64,000 nt of DNA from the NCBI GenBank assembly GCA_934141535.1, contig CAKPCH010000001.1:1-64000 (forward strand), written 5' to 3'. Shown one piece after another: positions 42,780 through 49,988 of this stretch. The translations under genes were made by a program, and so were the position numbers. Position 1 is the stretch's first letter. Each line of letters opens with the position of its first letter. The notes under the pieces were generated by a model. It was not told the origin of the DNA and ran no database searches. It worked only from the letters and a program-made list of their open reading frames with translations. The DNA comes from an uncultured Bacilli bacterium (GTDB taxonomy: Bacteria > Bacillota_I > Bacilli_A > RF39 > UBA660).

Positions 42780-43718
42780 TTAATCCATTAAAGATTTATC
42801 TAAAGTTATAACTGGTCTAACGCCTAGAAGGTTAGAATAACTAGCTTTATTATCTCGAATATAGCCATAAGCATAAACACCCCAAGCATTATTAGAAGCA
42901 CTAGCCTTAGGCGTAGCAGTCCAATAACCATAAGGAATTGAAGAGGTTGATACATTAGCAAACTCCCATGTTAATAAGGTTTCAACCGAATTAGTACCAT
43001 CAAATACTTCGCCTCCAGCAGTAGCTATTTGAAGTGCTGTTGGAAAACTTACTTCTACTCCGGATTTATTAAATATGCTTTTTATATGACCTAAATAATC
43101 TTTTCCTTCTGGTGCATTACTTCCAGTCGAATTTATATTTTTACAAGTTGTATTATCTTCGTTTCCATCTGTACACCAGGCTAAAGAATCTGGTACATAT
43201 GAATCTATAAAGTTTTCTTTCATCAACAAACTTACTTTATTTCCTACACTATCTAATACAAAGAATGTATTTGTGTAGTTATCTCCTACTTCACATGTAT
43301 ATTCATCACCATATACATAAGCTCCTTCAGGTATATTTCCTAATGTAGGAAATGTAACAGATATACAAACAGGACATGATTTATCATTATAACTATATGT
43401 ATATTTATCATTATTCATGCTTATTCTAACTGATCCATTCATAGTATTTTTAGTTTTAGGATCTTCAACTTCACTTGATTTTATATATCCTTTATCAATT
43501 AAAGCACTTAAATCTATACATCTTTTATCTTCATCCATTCCTTCTTCTACATAATAAGTTTTAGCTGCATTCTCTATACTTTTCTTTTGTACTTCTGATA
43601 AACTACTTTCAGAATCATCTATTATGCTACCAACTGTTATAGCAACTATAGAAAATATTGCTGAAATTACAATGATTACTGCTAAAAGTTCAATTAATGT
43701 AAAACCTTTTGTTTTCAT
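42780..43718 (-). CDS. Prepilin-like protein with DUF6273-like domain, cassette 1
   Basis: The 312-residue protein starts KGFTLIELLAVIIVISAIF (class III leader) and has a stalk closely similar to the next cassette (SSLSEVQKKSIENAAKTYYVEEGMD). The lectin-like domain runs from YGDEYTCEVGDNYTNTFFVLD to GYWTATPKASASNNAWGVYAYG and GVRPVITLDKS. The variable end is AT-rich and uses AGACCAGTTATAAC, so it lacks the block seen in the active-looking targets. It is independently transcribed from a promoter within the preceding terminator. Confidence 0.75.
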   Translation of the reverse strand: MKTKGFTLIELLAVIIVISAIFSIVAITVGSIIDDSESSLSEVQKKSIENAAKTYYVEEGMDEDKRCIDLSALIDKGYIKSSEVEDPKTKNTMNGSVRISMNNDKYTYSYNDKSCPVCISVTFPTLGNIPEGAYVYGDEYTCEVGDNYTNTFFVLDSVGNKVSLLMKENFIDSYVPDSLAWCTDGNEDNTTCKNINSTGSNAPEGKDYLGHIKSIFNKSGVEVSFPTALQIATAGGEVFDGTNSVETLLTWEFANVSTSSIPYGYWTATPKASASNNAWGVYAYGYIRDNKASYSNLLGVRPVITLDKSLMD

Positions 43719-43741
43719 ATACTCATCTACTTTCTATAATT

Positions 43742-43770
43742 ATTTTAATATAAAAAAAGGAAAAATACAA
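43742..43770 (-). promoter_or_regulatory. Promoter of cassette 1, embedded in the cassette 2 terminator
   Basis: TTGTAT (43770-43765), 17 nt containing the terminator T-run, TAAAAT (43747-43742). Confidence 0.55.
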
Positions 43771-43787
43771 GATATCTTGTATATTCC
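43752..43787 (-). terminator. Terminator of cassette 2
   Basis: GGAATATACAAGATATC and its partner form a strong stem, then T7. The same element, one base different, ends cassette 3. Confidence 0.75.
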
Positions 43788-43801
43788 TTTGTACATAATA
43801 A

Positions 43802-44740
43802 TTATTGTATTTCTGATTTTGATATCGTTATTACTGGACGGACACCAAAATAGCCCGCGCTCGCATCATCGACGGAGCTGTAGTATAAGCGGCCGTCATA
43901 GTGAACCATCCACACGCTGTCAGAGCTATCATTATAAGGCGTTATTGTCCAATAACCAGATACGTTTGATACTGGATGTGTTGTTTTTTTCAAATAATCA
44001 TATAGCCATATTGGTAAACCAGAATATTTATTTCCTGCTGCTTTATATATTTGATCTTTTGTAGGAAAACTTACTTCTACTCCAGATTTATTAAATATAC
44101 TTTTTATATGACCTATATAATCTTTGTCAGTCGAAGCATTACTTCCTGTTGATGTTATATTTTTACAAGTTGTATTATCCGATCCTCCATCTGTACACCA
44201 AGGTGTTGTTGATGGTACATATGAATCTGTATAGTTTTCTTTCATAATCAAACTTACAGTATCTGTATTATTTTCTAGTATAAAGAATGTATTTGTATAA
44301 CTATCTCCTACTTTACAAGTGTATTCATCTCCGTAATTAAAGTTGCCAGTTGATACATTGCCTGTTGTGGCTGTTTCTACTCTTGTACATATATTACAAG
44401 AATTATCCTTATATTCATACGAATACTTATTACCTTCTATTGTTATTTTTACAGAGCCATCCATAGTTTCTTTTGTTTTAGGATCTTTTACTTGGTCAGC
44501 TTTTAAATAGCCATTATCAATTAATGTACTTAAATTTATACATGTAGCATCATAATTTCTTCCCTCTTTTACATAAAAAGTTTGTGCTGCATGTTCTATT
44601 ATATTTTTTTGTACTTCTGATAAACTACTTTCAGAATTATCTATTGTACCACCTACTGTTATAGAAACTATAGAAAAAATTATTGCAAGTATTACTATGA
44701 CTGCTAAAAGTTCAATTAATGTAAAACCATTATTTTTCAT
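43802..44740 (-). CDS. Prepilin-like protein with diversified lectin-like domain, cassette 2
   Basis: The 312-residue protein has leader GFTLIELLAVIVILAIIF and a stalk like cassette 1. The domain starts YGDEYTCKVGDSYTNTFFILEN and ends GYWTITPYNDSSDSVWMVHYD and FGVRPVITISKS. The last ~100 nt are about 53% G+C and carry the hypervariable codon pattern. Compared with the other targets it has a 2-codon insertion before the final block. Own promoter and terminator make it a self-contained cassette. Confidence 0.77.
   Translation of the reverse strand: MKNNGFTLIELLAVIVILAIIFSIVSITVGGTIDNSESSLSEVQKNIIEHAAQTFYVKEGRNYDATCINLSTLIDNGYLKADQVKDPKTKETMDGSVKITIEGNKYSYEYKDNSCNICTRVETATTGNVSTGNFNYGDEYTCKVGDSYTNTFFILENNTDTVSLIMKENYTDSYVPSTTPWCTDGGSDNTTCKNITSTGSNASTDKDYIGHIKSIFNKSGVEVSFPTKDQIYKAAGNKYSGLPIWLYDYLKKTTHPVSNVSGYWTITPYNDSSDSVWMVHYDGRLYYSSVDDASAGYFGVRPVITISKSEIQ
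43833..43940 (-). other. Variable region of cassette 2, putative retroelement target
   Basis: 48 of 90 bases at 43851-43940 are G or C. Codons differ from those of the paralogues at positions 1 and 2 (for example TAT, GAT, AGC, GAC, AGC, CAC, GAC, CGC, TAC) while GTT, GGC, GTC and TGG stay constant. It ends in GGTGTCCGTCCAGTAATAAC. Confidence 0.7.
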
Positions 44741-44763
44741 ATACTCATCTACTTTCTATAATT

Positions 44764-44792
44764 ATTTTAATATAAAAAAAGGAAAAATACAA
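44764..44792 (-). promoter_or_regulatory. Promoter of cassette 2, embedded in the cassette 3 terminator
   Basis: TTGTAT (44792-44787), 17 nt, TAAAAT (44769-44764); same layout as cassette 1. Confidence 0.55.
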
Positions 44793-44809
44793 GATATCTT
44801 GCATATTCC
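44774..44809 (-). terminator. Terminator of cassette 3
   Basis: Stem GGAATATGCAAGATATC with partner and T7, near-identical to the one after cassette 2. Confidence 0.75.
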
Positions 44810-44829
44810 TTTAAGATACGTTTATTTAA

Positions 44830-45879
44830 TTATTGAATATATGATTTAGAAATCGTTATTACTGGACGGATACCAGTATTGCTTGTAATGCTGACGTTGA
44901 AGTTGGTTAATTTGCCAAGATGGGAAACTTTCCACGCACTGTTAGAGTAAACAGCACTAGGCGAAACAGTCCAATAACCCTGCACTCCTGATACTGAATT
45001 TGCTTTTCCAATTAAATAATCATATAACCATGTTGATAAACTAGATTGTTTATTCCCTGATGCTGTATATATTTGATCATATGTTGGAAGTGTTATTTGT
45101 GATTGCGGTAGATTTGTCCAAGTTGACGTATATTCTTTTAAGGCTTTAGTTACTGTTATTGGACCTTTATCATTATTTCCATCTGTTCCCCAATCACTTT
45201 CTGTTCCTCCTGCAGCTATATAATCTTCTTTTGTTATCCAAGCTACTAATGATTTATTTGTTGAAGATGATGTTACCGCTTTTCCATCTATTCCTACATT
45301 TGCATTCATTATTAAACTTACATTATCTTCTGAATTTTCAAGTACAAAAAATATTTTTTCTGTGTCATCTCCTACATCGCATATATACTCGTCACCATAA
45401 TTAAAATTTCCTGTTGGTACATTTCCTGTGGTTGCTGTTGTTACTGCTTTACAAATAGTTTTTGATGCACTACTCTCTCCTTCTTTTATTTTGCCATTCT
45501 CATATGTTAAACTTTTAGAACCTACTTTAAAATCTTCTACTCCTGTTACGCTTCCATTTGATAATATAATTTTACTTCCATCTGCTGGTTTATCTCCATT
45601 TATTTCTACTGGAATAATCTCAGCATTATCATCACATTTTACTCCATTTCCTTGTACTTCACATATACTTGGATTAAAGTTTGCTCCTGGATGATTCATG
45701 TTATAACGTGCTATCTCATTTTTTACTTGATCTAAGTATAATTCAGCACTTCTTTCTATTGATGATCCTTTACTACTTTTAATTATATTTAATACTACTG
45801 GTGTAGCTATTAAAGCTATTATTGCGAGTATTACTATAACTGCTAATAATTCTATTAACGTAAAACCTTTTTCTTTCAT
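44830..45879 (-). CDS. Prepilin-like protein with diversified lectin-like domain, cassette 3
   Basis: The 349-residue protein has leader KGFTLIELLAVIVILAIIA and a different, more classical pseudopilin stalk (about 30-145, ATPVVLNIIKSSKGSSIERSAELYL, CEVQGNGVKCDD). The lectin-like domain (YGDEYICDVGDDTEKIFFVLEN) has a longer insertion (WITKEDYIAAGG). It ends GYWTVSPSAVYSNSAWKVSHL and GIRPVITISKS. The variable end is about 43% G+C. The ribosome site is AAGGAGAAGAG. I see no clear terminator between cassette 4 and this gene. Confidence 0.77.
   Translation of the reverse strand: MKEKGFTLIELLAVIVILAIIALIATPVVLNIIKSSKGSSIERSAELYLDQVKNEIARYNMNHPGANFNPSICEVQGNGVKCDDNAEIIPVEINGDKPADGSKIILSNGSVTGVEDFKVGSKSLTYENGKIKEGESSASKTICKAVTTATTGNVPTGNFNYGDEYICDVGDDTEKIFFVLENSEDNVSLIMNANVGIDGKAVTSSSTNKSLVAWITKEDYIAAGGTESDWGTDGNNDKGPITVTKALKEYTSTWTNLPQSQITLPTYDQIYTASGNKQSSLSTWLYDYLIGKANSVSGVQGYWTVSPSAVYSNSAWKVSHLGKLTNFNVSITSNTGIRPVITISKSYIQ
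44861..44965 (-). other. Variable region of cassette 3, putative retroelement target
   Basis: It follows the shared codon frame (AGT, GTT, TAC, AAC, AGT at variable sites; GCG TGG, GTT, GGC, GTC constant). It ends GGTATCCGTCCAGTAATAAC. More variable codons are still AAC-like here than in the other copies. Confidence 0.65.
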
Positions 45880-45994
45880 ATTACTTCTCTTCTCCTTATA
45901 AAAATTTTTTATTTGTTTTTCTACTTAATTTATATTTTTTATTATTTAAACTTTATATTTACTACTAAATTTATTGCTAATCTTTAAATTATAA

Positions 45995-47272
45995 TTAATT
46001 TATCAAAAATTTAGGTATTGTTATTACTGGACGGATACCATAATAGCCTGCAAAGCCGACGGAAATTTTGTCCAATCTGCCGCTATAGTGAACAATCCAC
46101 GCCTCGTCAGAGTAAGCAGCACGAGGCGTTGTTGTCCAATATCCTTTTACTCCTGCTACTGGGTGGATTGTTTCGTCTAAATAATCATGTAGCCATGTTG
46201 ATAAGCCATTAATAACTGAATCAGAAAATGGTTTACGTGAAGAAGTACCTATTTGATTAGCACTTGGGAAACTTACCTCTACTTCATCTTTATTAAAAAT
46301 ACTTTTTATATGTCCTAAATAATCTTTTCCAGTTGAAGCATTACTTCCCGTCAAATTTATGCTTTTGCAAGTTGTATTATCTTCTCCACCATCTGTACAC
46401 CAAGATAACGTTTTTGGTACATAGGAATCTGTATAATTTTCTTTCATTATTAAACTTACTGTATCTGTATTGTTTTCTAATACGAAGAATGTATTTGAAT
46501 AATTATCTCCTACTTGGCAGGTATATTCATCTCCATAGTTAAAACTTCCTGCTGATACATTTCCTGTAGTAGCTACTGTTACTGCTTTACAGATTGGTTC
46601 TACTGGTATTGTTGGCATTCCACTTAAACTCGTTGAACCATATGTTAAATAGATTTTACCAAAGTTTATTGTAAATGGACCATCGGCTATTGCCGAACCA
46701 CTTGTATATTCGATTGTTACTTTTACTACTTCACTATTATTTTTCTTTAATACATGATTTGTTATATTTAGAGTCGTATCAGTATAAGAAGTACTTAATA
46801 CTGTTGTTGTTACTTTTATTCCACTACAAGCTGCTTCTACCATTGATGCAGTTGTTCCACTTCCTGCTACACATTCTTTAAATGTTGATTTATTTTTTAT
46901 ATTATCAAATACTATACTACTTAAGTATGCATCATAACTTCCTTCATTTCTTGCATAAAATGTGTATTCTACTTTTTCTCCAGGTGCAGTAAATGATGCA
47001 CTTAAGTTTTTAATTGTTGGATTTGTTGTGTTATCTATTGTGGGGGTACCTGCACTTGAATTTCCTGTTGTTGTTACTGCTACTCCTGTTGTAGATAGGC
47101 TATCACTCTTTGATGAGAACACTACCTTAAAGTTTCCTGAATCTGGTGTAATTGTCGCATTACTTTTTACTGTTAGTGTACTAGAAAAAGCTGCAAAAGC
47201 TATAGATAAACCTAATACACTTACTAGTGTCATTACTAATATCAATGTTGTATTTTTTTTATTATACTTCAT
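45995..47272 (-). CDS. TasA-like surface protein with diversified lectin-like domain, cassette 4
   Basis: The 425-residue protein has the signal and TasA-like domain (1 to about 225) nearly identical to those of 5759 and 51956 (AFAAFSSTLTVKSNATITP). The lectin-like domain runs from YGDEYTCQVGDNYSNTFFVLEN to GYWTTTPRAAYSDEAWIVHYS and YGIRPVITIPK. About 50% G+C in the variable end. The ribosome site GGAAGGATTTAAAA is shared with 51956. Signal processing by a SipW-type peptidase is inferred; none is in the window. Confidence 0.77.
   Translation of the reverse strand: MKYNKKNTTLILVMTLVSVLGLSIAFAAFSSTLTVKSNATITPDSGNFKVVFSSKSDSLSTTGVAVTTTGNSSAGTPTIDNTTNPTIKNLSASFTAPGEKVEYTFYARNEGSYDAYLSSIVFDNIKNKSTFKECVAGSGTTASMVEAACSGIKVTTTVLSTSYTDTTLNITNHVLKKNNSEVVKVTIEYTSGSAIADGPFTINFGKIYLTYGSTSLSGMPTIPVEPICKAVTVATTGNVSAGSFNYGDEYTCQVGDNYSNTFFVLENNTDTVSLIMKENYTDSYVPKTLSWCTDGGEDNTTCKSINLTGSNASTGKDYLGHIKSIFNKDEVEVSFPSANQIGTSSRKPFSDSVINGLSTWLHDYLDETIHPVAGVKGYWTTTPRAAYSDEAWIVHYSGRLDKISVGFAGYYGIRPVITIPKFLIN
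46027..46130 (-). other. Variable region of cassette 4, putative retroelement target
   Basis: 45 of 90 bases at 46041-46130 are G or C. Variable codons include CGT, GCT, TAC, GAC, GAG, CAC, AGC, GAC; GCG TGG, GTT, GGC, GTC and the closing GGTATCCGTCCAGTAATAAC are constant. Confidence 0.7.
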
Positions 47273-47304
47273 ATTTTTTAAATCCTTCCTTCCATTATAT
47301 TACT

Positions 47305-47330
47305 ATCATATCGCAAAAAAAAAAAAACAA
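47305..47330 (-). promoter_or_regulatory. Promoter with 13-T spacer upstream of cassette 4
   Basis: TTGTTT (47330-47325), 14 nt (10 T plus GCGA), TATGAT (47310-47305). Same layout as 7126-7154 but three T shorter. The T-run (47315-47327) also serves the rpoE terminator. An alternative TATAAT is at 47299-47294. Confidence 0.45.
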
Positions 47331-47355
47331 GTAATATTTTTGAAAAATTACATGT
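47315..47355 (-). terminator. Terminator of rpoE
   Basis: ACATGTAAT/ATTACTTGT with one mismatch, then T13 on the minus strand. Confidence 0.65.
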
Positions 47356-47367
47356 TTTTTACATTAT

Positions 47368-47823
47368 CTAAAGTTCATCATCTATATTATCATCATCTAC
47401 TATAGATAAATCTTCTAAATCATCTTCTTCATCTAAATCTACTTCATCATCAGTAATATCATCACTTTCATCTAACTCAGTATCTTCATCTTCCTCATTA
47501 TCTTCTTCTGTTTCTTCTAATTCATCTTCTTGATATTCATCTTCTTCGTCTTCATCATCTAGTACTATTTCTACTTTATGTTTATCTCTTAAATCCCATT
47601 CAGCACTATCAAGTAAAATAAATCTTTTATCTGTAGTTAATGATGTATAAAAATCTCCTATTTTTGAAGTATAGTCTTCATCAGTTAACTCTAATAACTC
47701 ACATATATGTTTAAATATACTTGGAGTATTCATAGCTTTTTTATTTTCTTTTAATATAAGTTCAGTTAAATCAGTAAATGATAAAACTTCTAATTCTTCT
47801 TTTTTCATATCTTTTAATTTCAT
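47368..47823 (-). CDS. rpoE: RNA polymerase delta subunit
   Basis: Delta is a firmicute-specific subunit that improves transcription recycling and specificity. The 151 residues have the HARE-type winged helix (about 5-80, LSFTDLTELILKENKKAMNTPSIFKHIC) and the characteristic acidic tail made almost only of D and E (about 90-151). It is 17 nt after argS, as the last gene of a DUF1934-argS-rpoE group. Confidence 0.93.
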   Translation of the reverse strand: MKLKDMKKEELEVLSFTDLTELILKENKKAMNTPSIFKHICELLELTDEDYTSKIGDFYTSLTTDKRFILLDSAEWDLRDKHKVEIVLDDEDEEDEYQEDELEETEEDNEEDEDTELDESDDITDDEVDLDEEDDLEDLSIVDDDNIDDEL

Positions 47824-47840
47824 AGTAACTTCCTTTCAAA

Positions 47841-49538
47841 CTACATTTCTGTAGGTATATCTATTATAAGTAAATTTAACATATCTTTTATAATTTTATT
47901 TGATAAACTAATAATACTTATCCAGTCATTTAGTTTCTCATCATCTTTTATATCAGATATTCTATTATTTTGATAAAATGAATTTAAACATACACATAAA
48001 TTGTATAAATATTCAGCTATATAATTAGGTTTAAATTCTTTAAATGCATTATTTATACTATTTTCTAAATCTAGTATACAAATTCTTAAATCTCTATCAC
48101 AATTATTATATATATTATTGCTTAAATTATTTATATTAAAATTATATTTTTTTACTATCTTATTCATTCTTAAATAAGTATATAAGATATAAGGACCAGT
48201 TTTACCTTGTGTATCAGCAAATTTGTTTATATCAAATATATAATCTTTATCTCTTCCATTTTGAAGATCTGCAAATTTTAATATTGAGTTTACTATTATA
48301 TTTATATCACTTTCACTCATATTTTTATTTGTTTCTTTTTTTGATATAAATATTTCTTTTACTTCATTAAATAAATTATCTAATTTAGGCGTTTCACCAC
48401 TTCTTGTTTTATATGGTTTACCATCTGTACCATTTATTGTTCCATGTGGTAAATGAAGTAATTTTGCATTTTTTGTTAATCCACTTTTTTCACATACTCT
48501 AAATACTTGTTCAAAGTGTAATTGTTGACGTGCATCTGTTACATATAGTATGTAGTTTGGATTAAAATCTTGCATTCTTTGATATATTGTTCCAAGTTCT
48601 GAACTTTCATAAAGATAAGCTCCATTACTTTTTTCAAATATTAATGGTGGATATTTTATTTTATCAGTTTCTTTATCTACATAAACTACTAATGCACCTT
48701 GACTTTCTTTAAGTAGACCTAAATTATTTAAATATTCTTTTACTTTAGGTATATAAAGATAAGCATCTGACTCTGATAGCCAATAATCAAATGATATATC
48801 TAAGTATTTATATAATCTTTTTATATCTTTAATAGATATATCACATATAACACGCCAATAATCTAAATAATTCTTTTTTTCTTGTACTTCTTTAATTATA
48901 GTAGCACACTCATTTTTTATTTCTTCATTTTCTTTTACAAGTGCGCTCATTTTAGGATATACTTGATTTAAATAACTAAGTGTTATATCATTAACACCTA
49001 CATGATCTTTTAAACAAGCATATATTACTTCTCCAATAGGAAGTCCTATATCACCTAAATGTACATCAGATATAGTTTTATGTCCTACATAATCTATTAT
49101 TCTTTTAATTGATTCACCTACTATAGCAGGTCTCATATGACCTACGTGAAGTGGCTTTGCTATATTAGGACCACCATAATCTATTACATAAGTCATTATA
49201 TCACTTGGTTTAGATATATTAAATTTTTCATTATTATACATACTTTTTAAAGTATTATTTATTAATTTATTACTAATAATAATATTAATAAAACCTGGTT
49301 TACAAAATTCTACTGATTCAAAATAATCATTAAAGTTTTTTAAATTATTAATATTTTCTACAATACTTTCTCCTATTTCTATAGGACTTTTATGATATAT
49401 TTTAGCAAGTTTAAAAACTTCATCACATTGATAATCACATAAATCAGGTCTATTTGATTTTATAACTTTTAAAGTCTCATCATAACCCATGTTTTTAGCT
49501 ACATTAGTTAATATATCAGAAAGAGCATTAATTATCAT
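47841..49538 (-). CDS. argS: Arginyl-tRNA synthetase
   Basis: The 565-residue class I enzyme has an N-terminal tRNA-recognition domain (1 to about 115), the HIGH equivalent NIAKPLHVGHMRPAIVG (about 130), the KMSKS position replaced by GKPYKTRSGE (about 380, as in many ArgRS) and a C-terminal DALR domain. It overlaps the DUF1934 gene by 11 nt. Confidence 0.95.
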   Translation of the reverse strand: MIINALSDILTNVAKNMGYDETLKVIKSNRPDLCDYQCDEVFKLAKIYHKSPIEIGESIVENINNLKNFNDYFESVEFCKPGFINIIISNKLINNTLKSMYNNEKFNISKPSDIMTYVIDYGGPNIAKPLHVGHMRPAIVGESIKRIIDYVGHKTISDVHLGDIGLPIGEVIYACLKDHVGVNDITLSYLNQVYPKMSALVKENEEIKNECATIIKEVQEKKNYLDYWRVICDISIKDIKRLYKYLDISFDYWLSESDAYLYIPKVKEYLNNLGLLKESQGALVVYVDKETDKIKYPPLIFEKSNGAYLYESSELGTIYQRMQDFNPNYILYVTDARQQLHFEQVFRVCEKSGLTKNAKLLHLPHGTINGTDGKPYKTRSGETPKLDNLFNEVKEIFISKKETNKNMSESDINIIVNSILKFADLQNGRDKDYIFDINKFADTQGKTGPYILYTYLRMNKIVKKYNFNINNLSNNIYNNCDRDLRICILDLENSINNAFKEFKPNYIAEYLYNLCVCLNSFYQNNRISDIKDDEKLNDWISIISLSNKIIKDMLNLLIIDIPTEM

Positions 49539-49893
49539 ATTTACCTCCTATATTTAAACAATAATAAAATTTATTTTCACCTAATATATATTCTATTTCT
49601 ATTCTTTTATCATCTATATTTAATTTAGTAGTAAAAAGATCAAGAGAAAATACTTTAGGAGCACCAAATACATTATAAGTAGAAACTGTATGATTATTTT
49701 TTTCAAATATTAATTTTATTTTATATTCATTACATGTTCTATTCATTTCTATTTTATTATCAAATATTAAAATAGTTACATTAATATTATCTTCTTGATA
49801 AATTATTTTGTTTTTATTTATTACTCCTACTGTATTTATATCTAAATTATCTTCAACAGATTTAAGTTTTGCATTTAAATTAACTTTTTCCAT
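49528..49893 (-). CDS. DUF1934 calycin-like beta-barrel protein
   Basis: The start is ATG 49893 (MEKVNLNAKLKSVEDN); the frame is open 14 codons upstream but overlaps the promoter (TATAAT at about 49907-49912). The 121-residue product has the lipocalin-like pattern of the YwiB family. In Bacillus the gene is likewise upstream of argS, so synteny supports the call. Function unknown. Confidence 0.78.
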   Translation of the reverse strand: MEKVNLNAKLKSVEDNLDINTVGVINKNKIIYQEDNINVTILIFDNKIEMNRTCNEYKIKLIFEKNNHTVSTYNVFGAPKVFSLDLFTTKLNIDDKRIEIEYILGENKFYYCLNIGGKYDN

Positions 49894-49988
49894 ACACATC
49901 CCAAACATTATAGCATACTTTTTTTTATTTTGCACTCATATTTTTATATTTTTTTACGAATACTAAAATTAGGATTAGGGTGATAATC

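Noticed and set aside
46675..47405. Plus-strand frames opposite the TasA-like gene at 45995
   Set aside because: They are complementary readings of repetitive Thr/Ser/Val codons; the same shadows recur opposite each paralogue.
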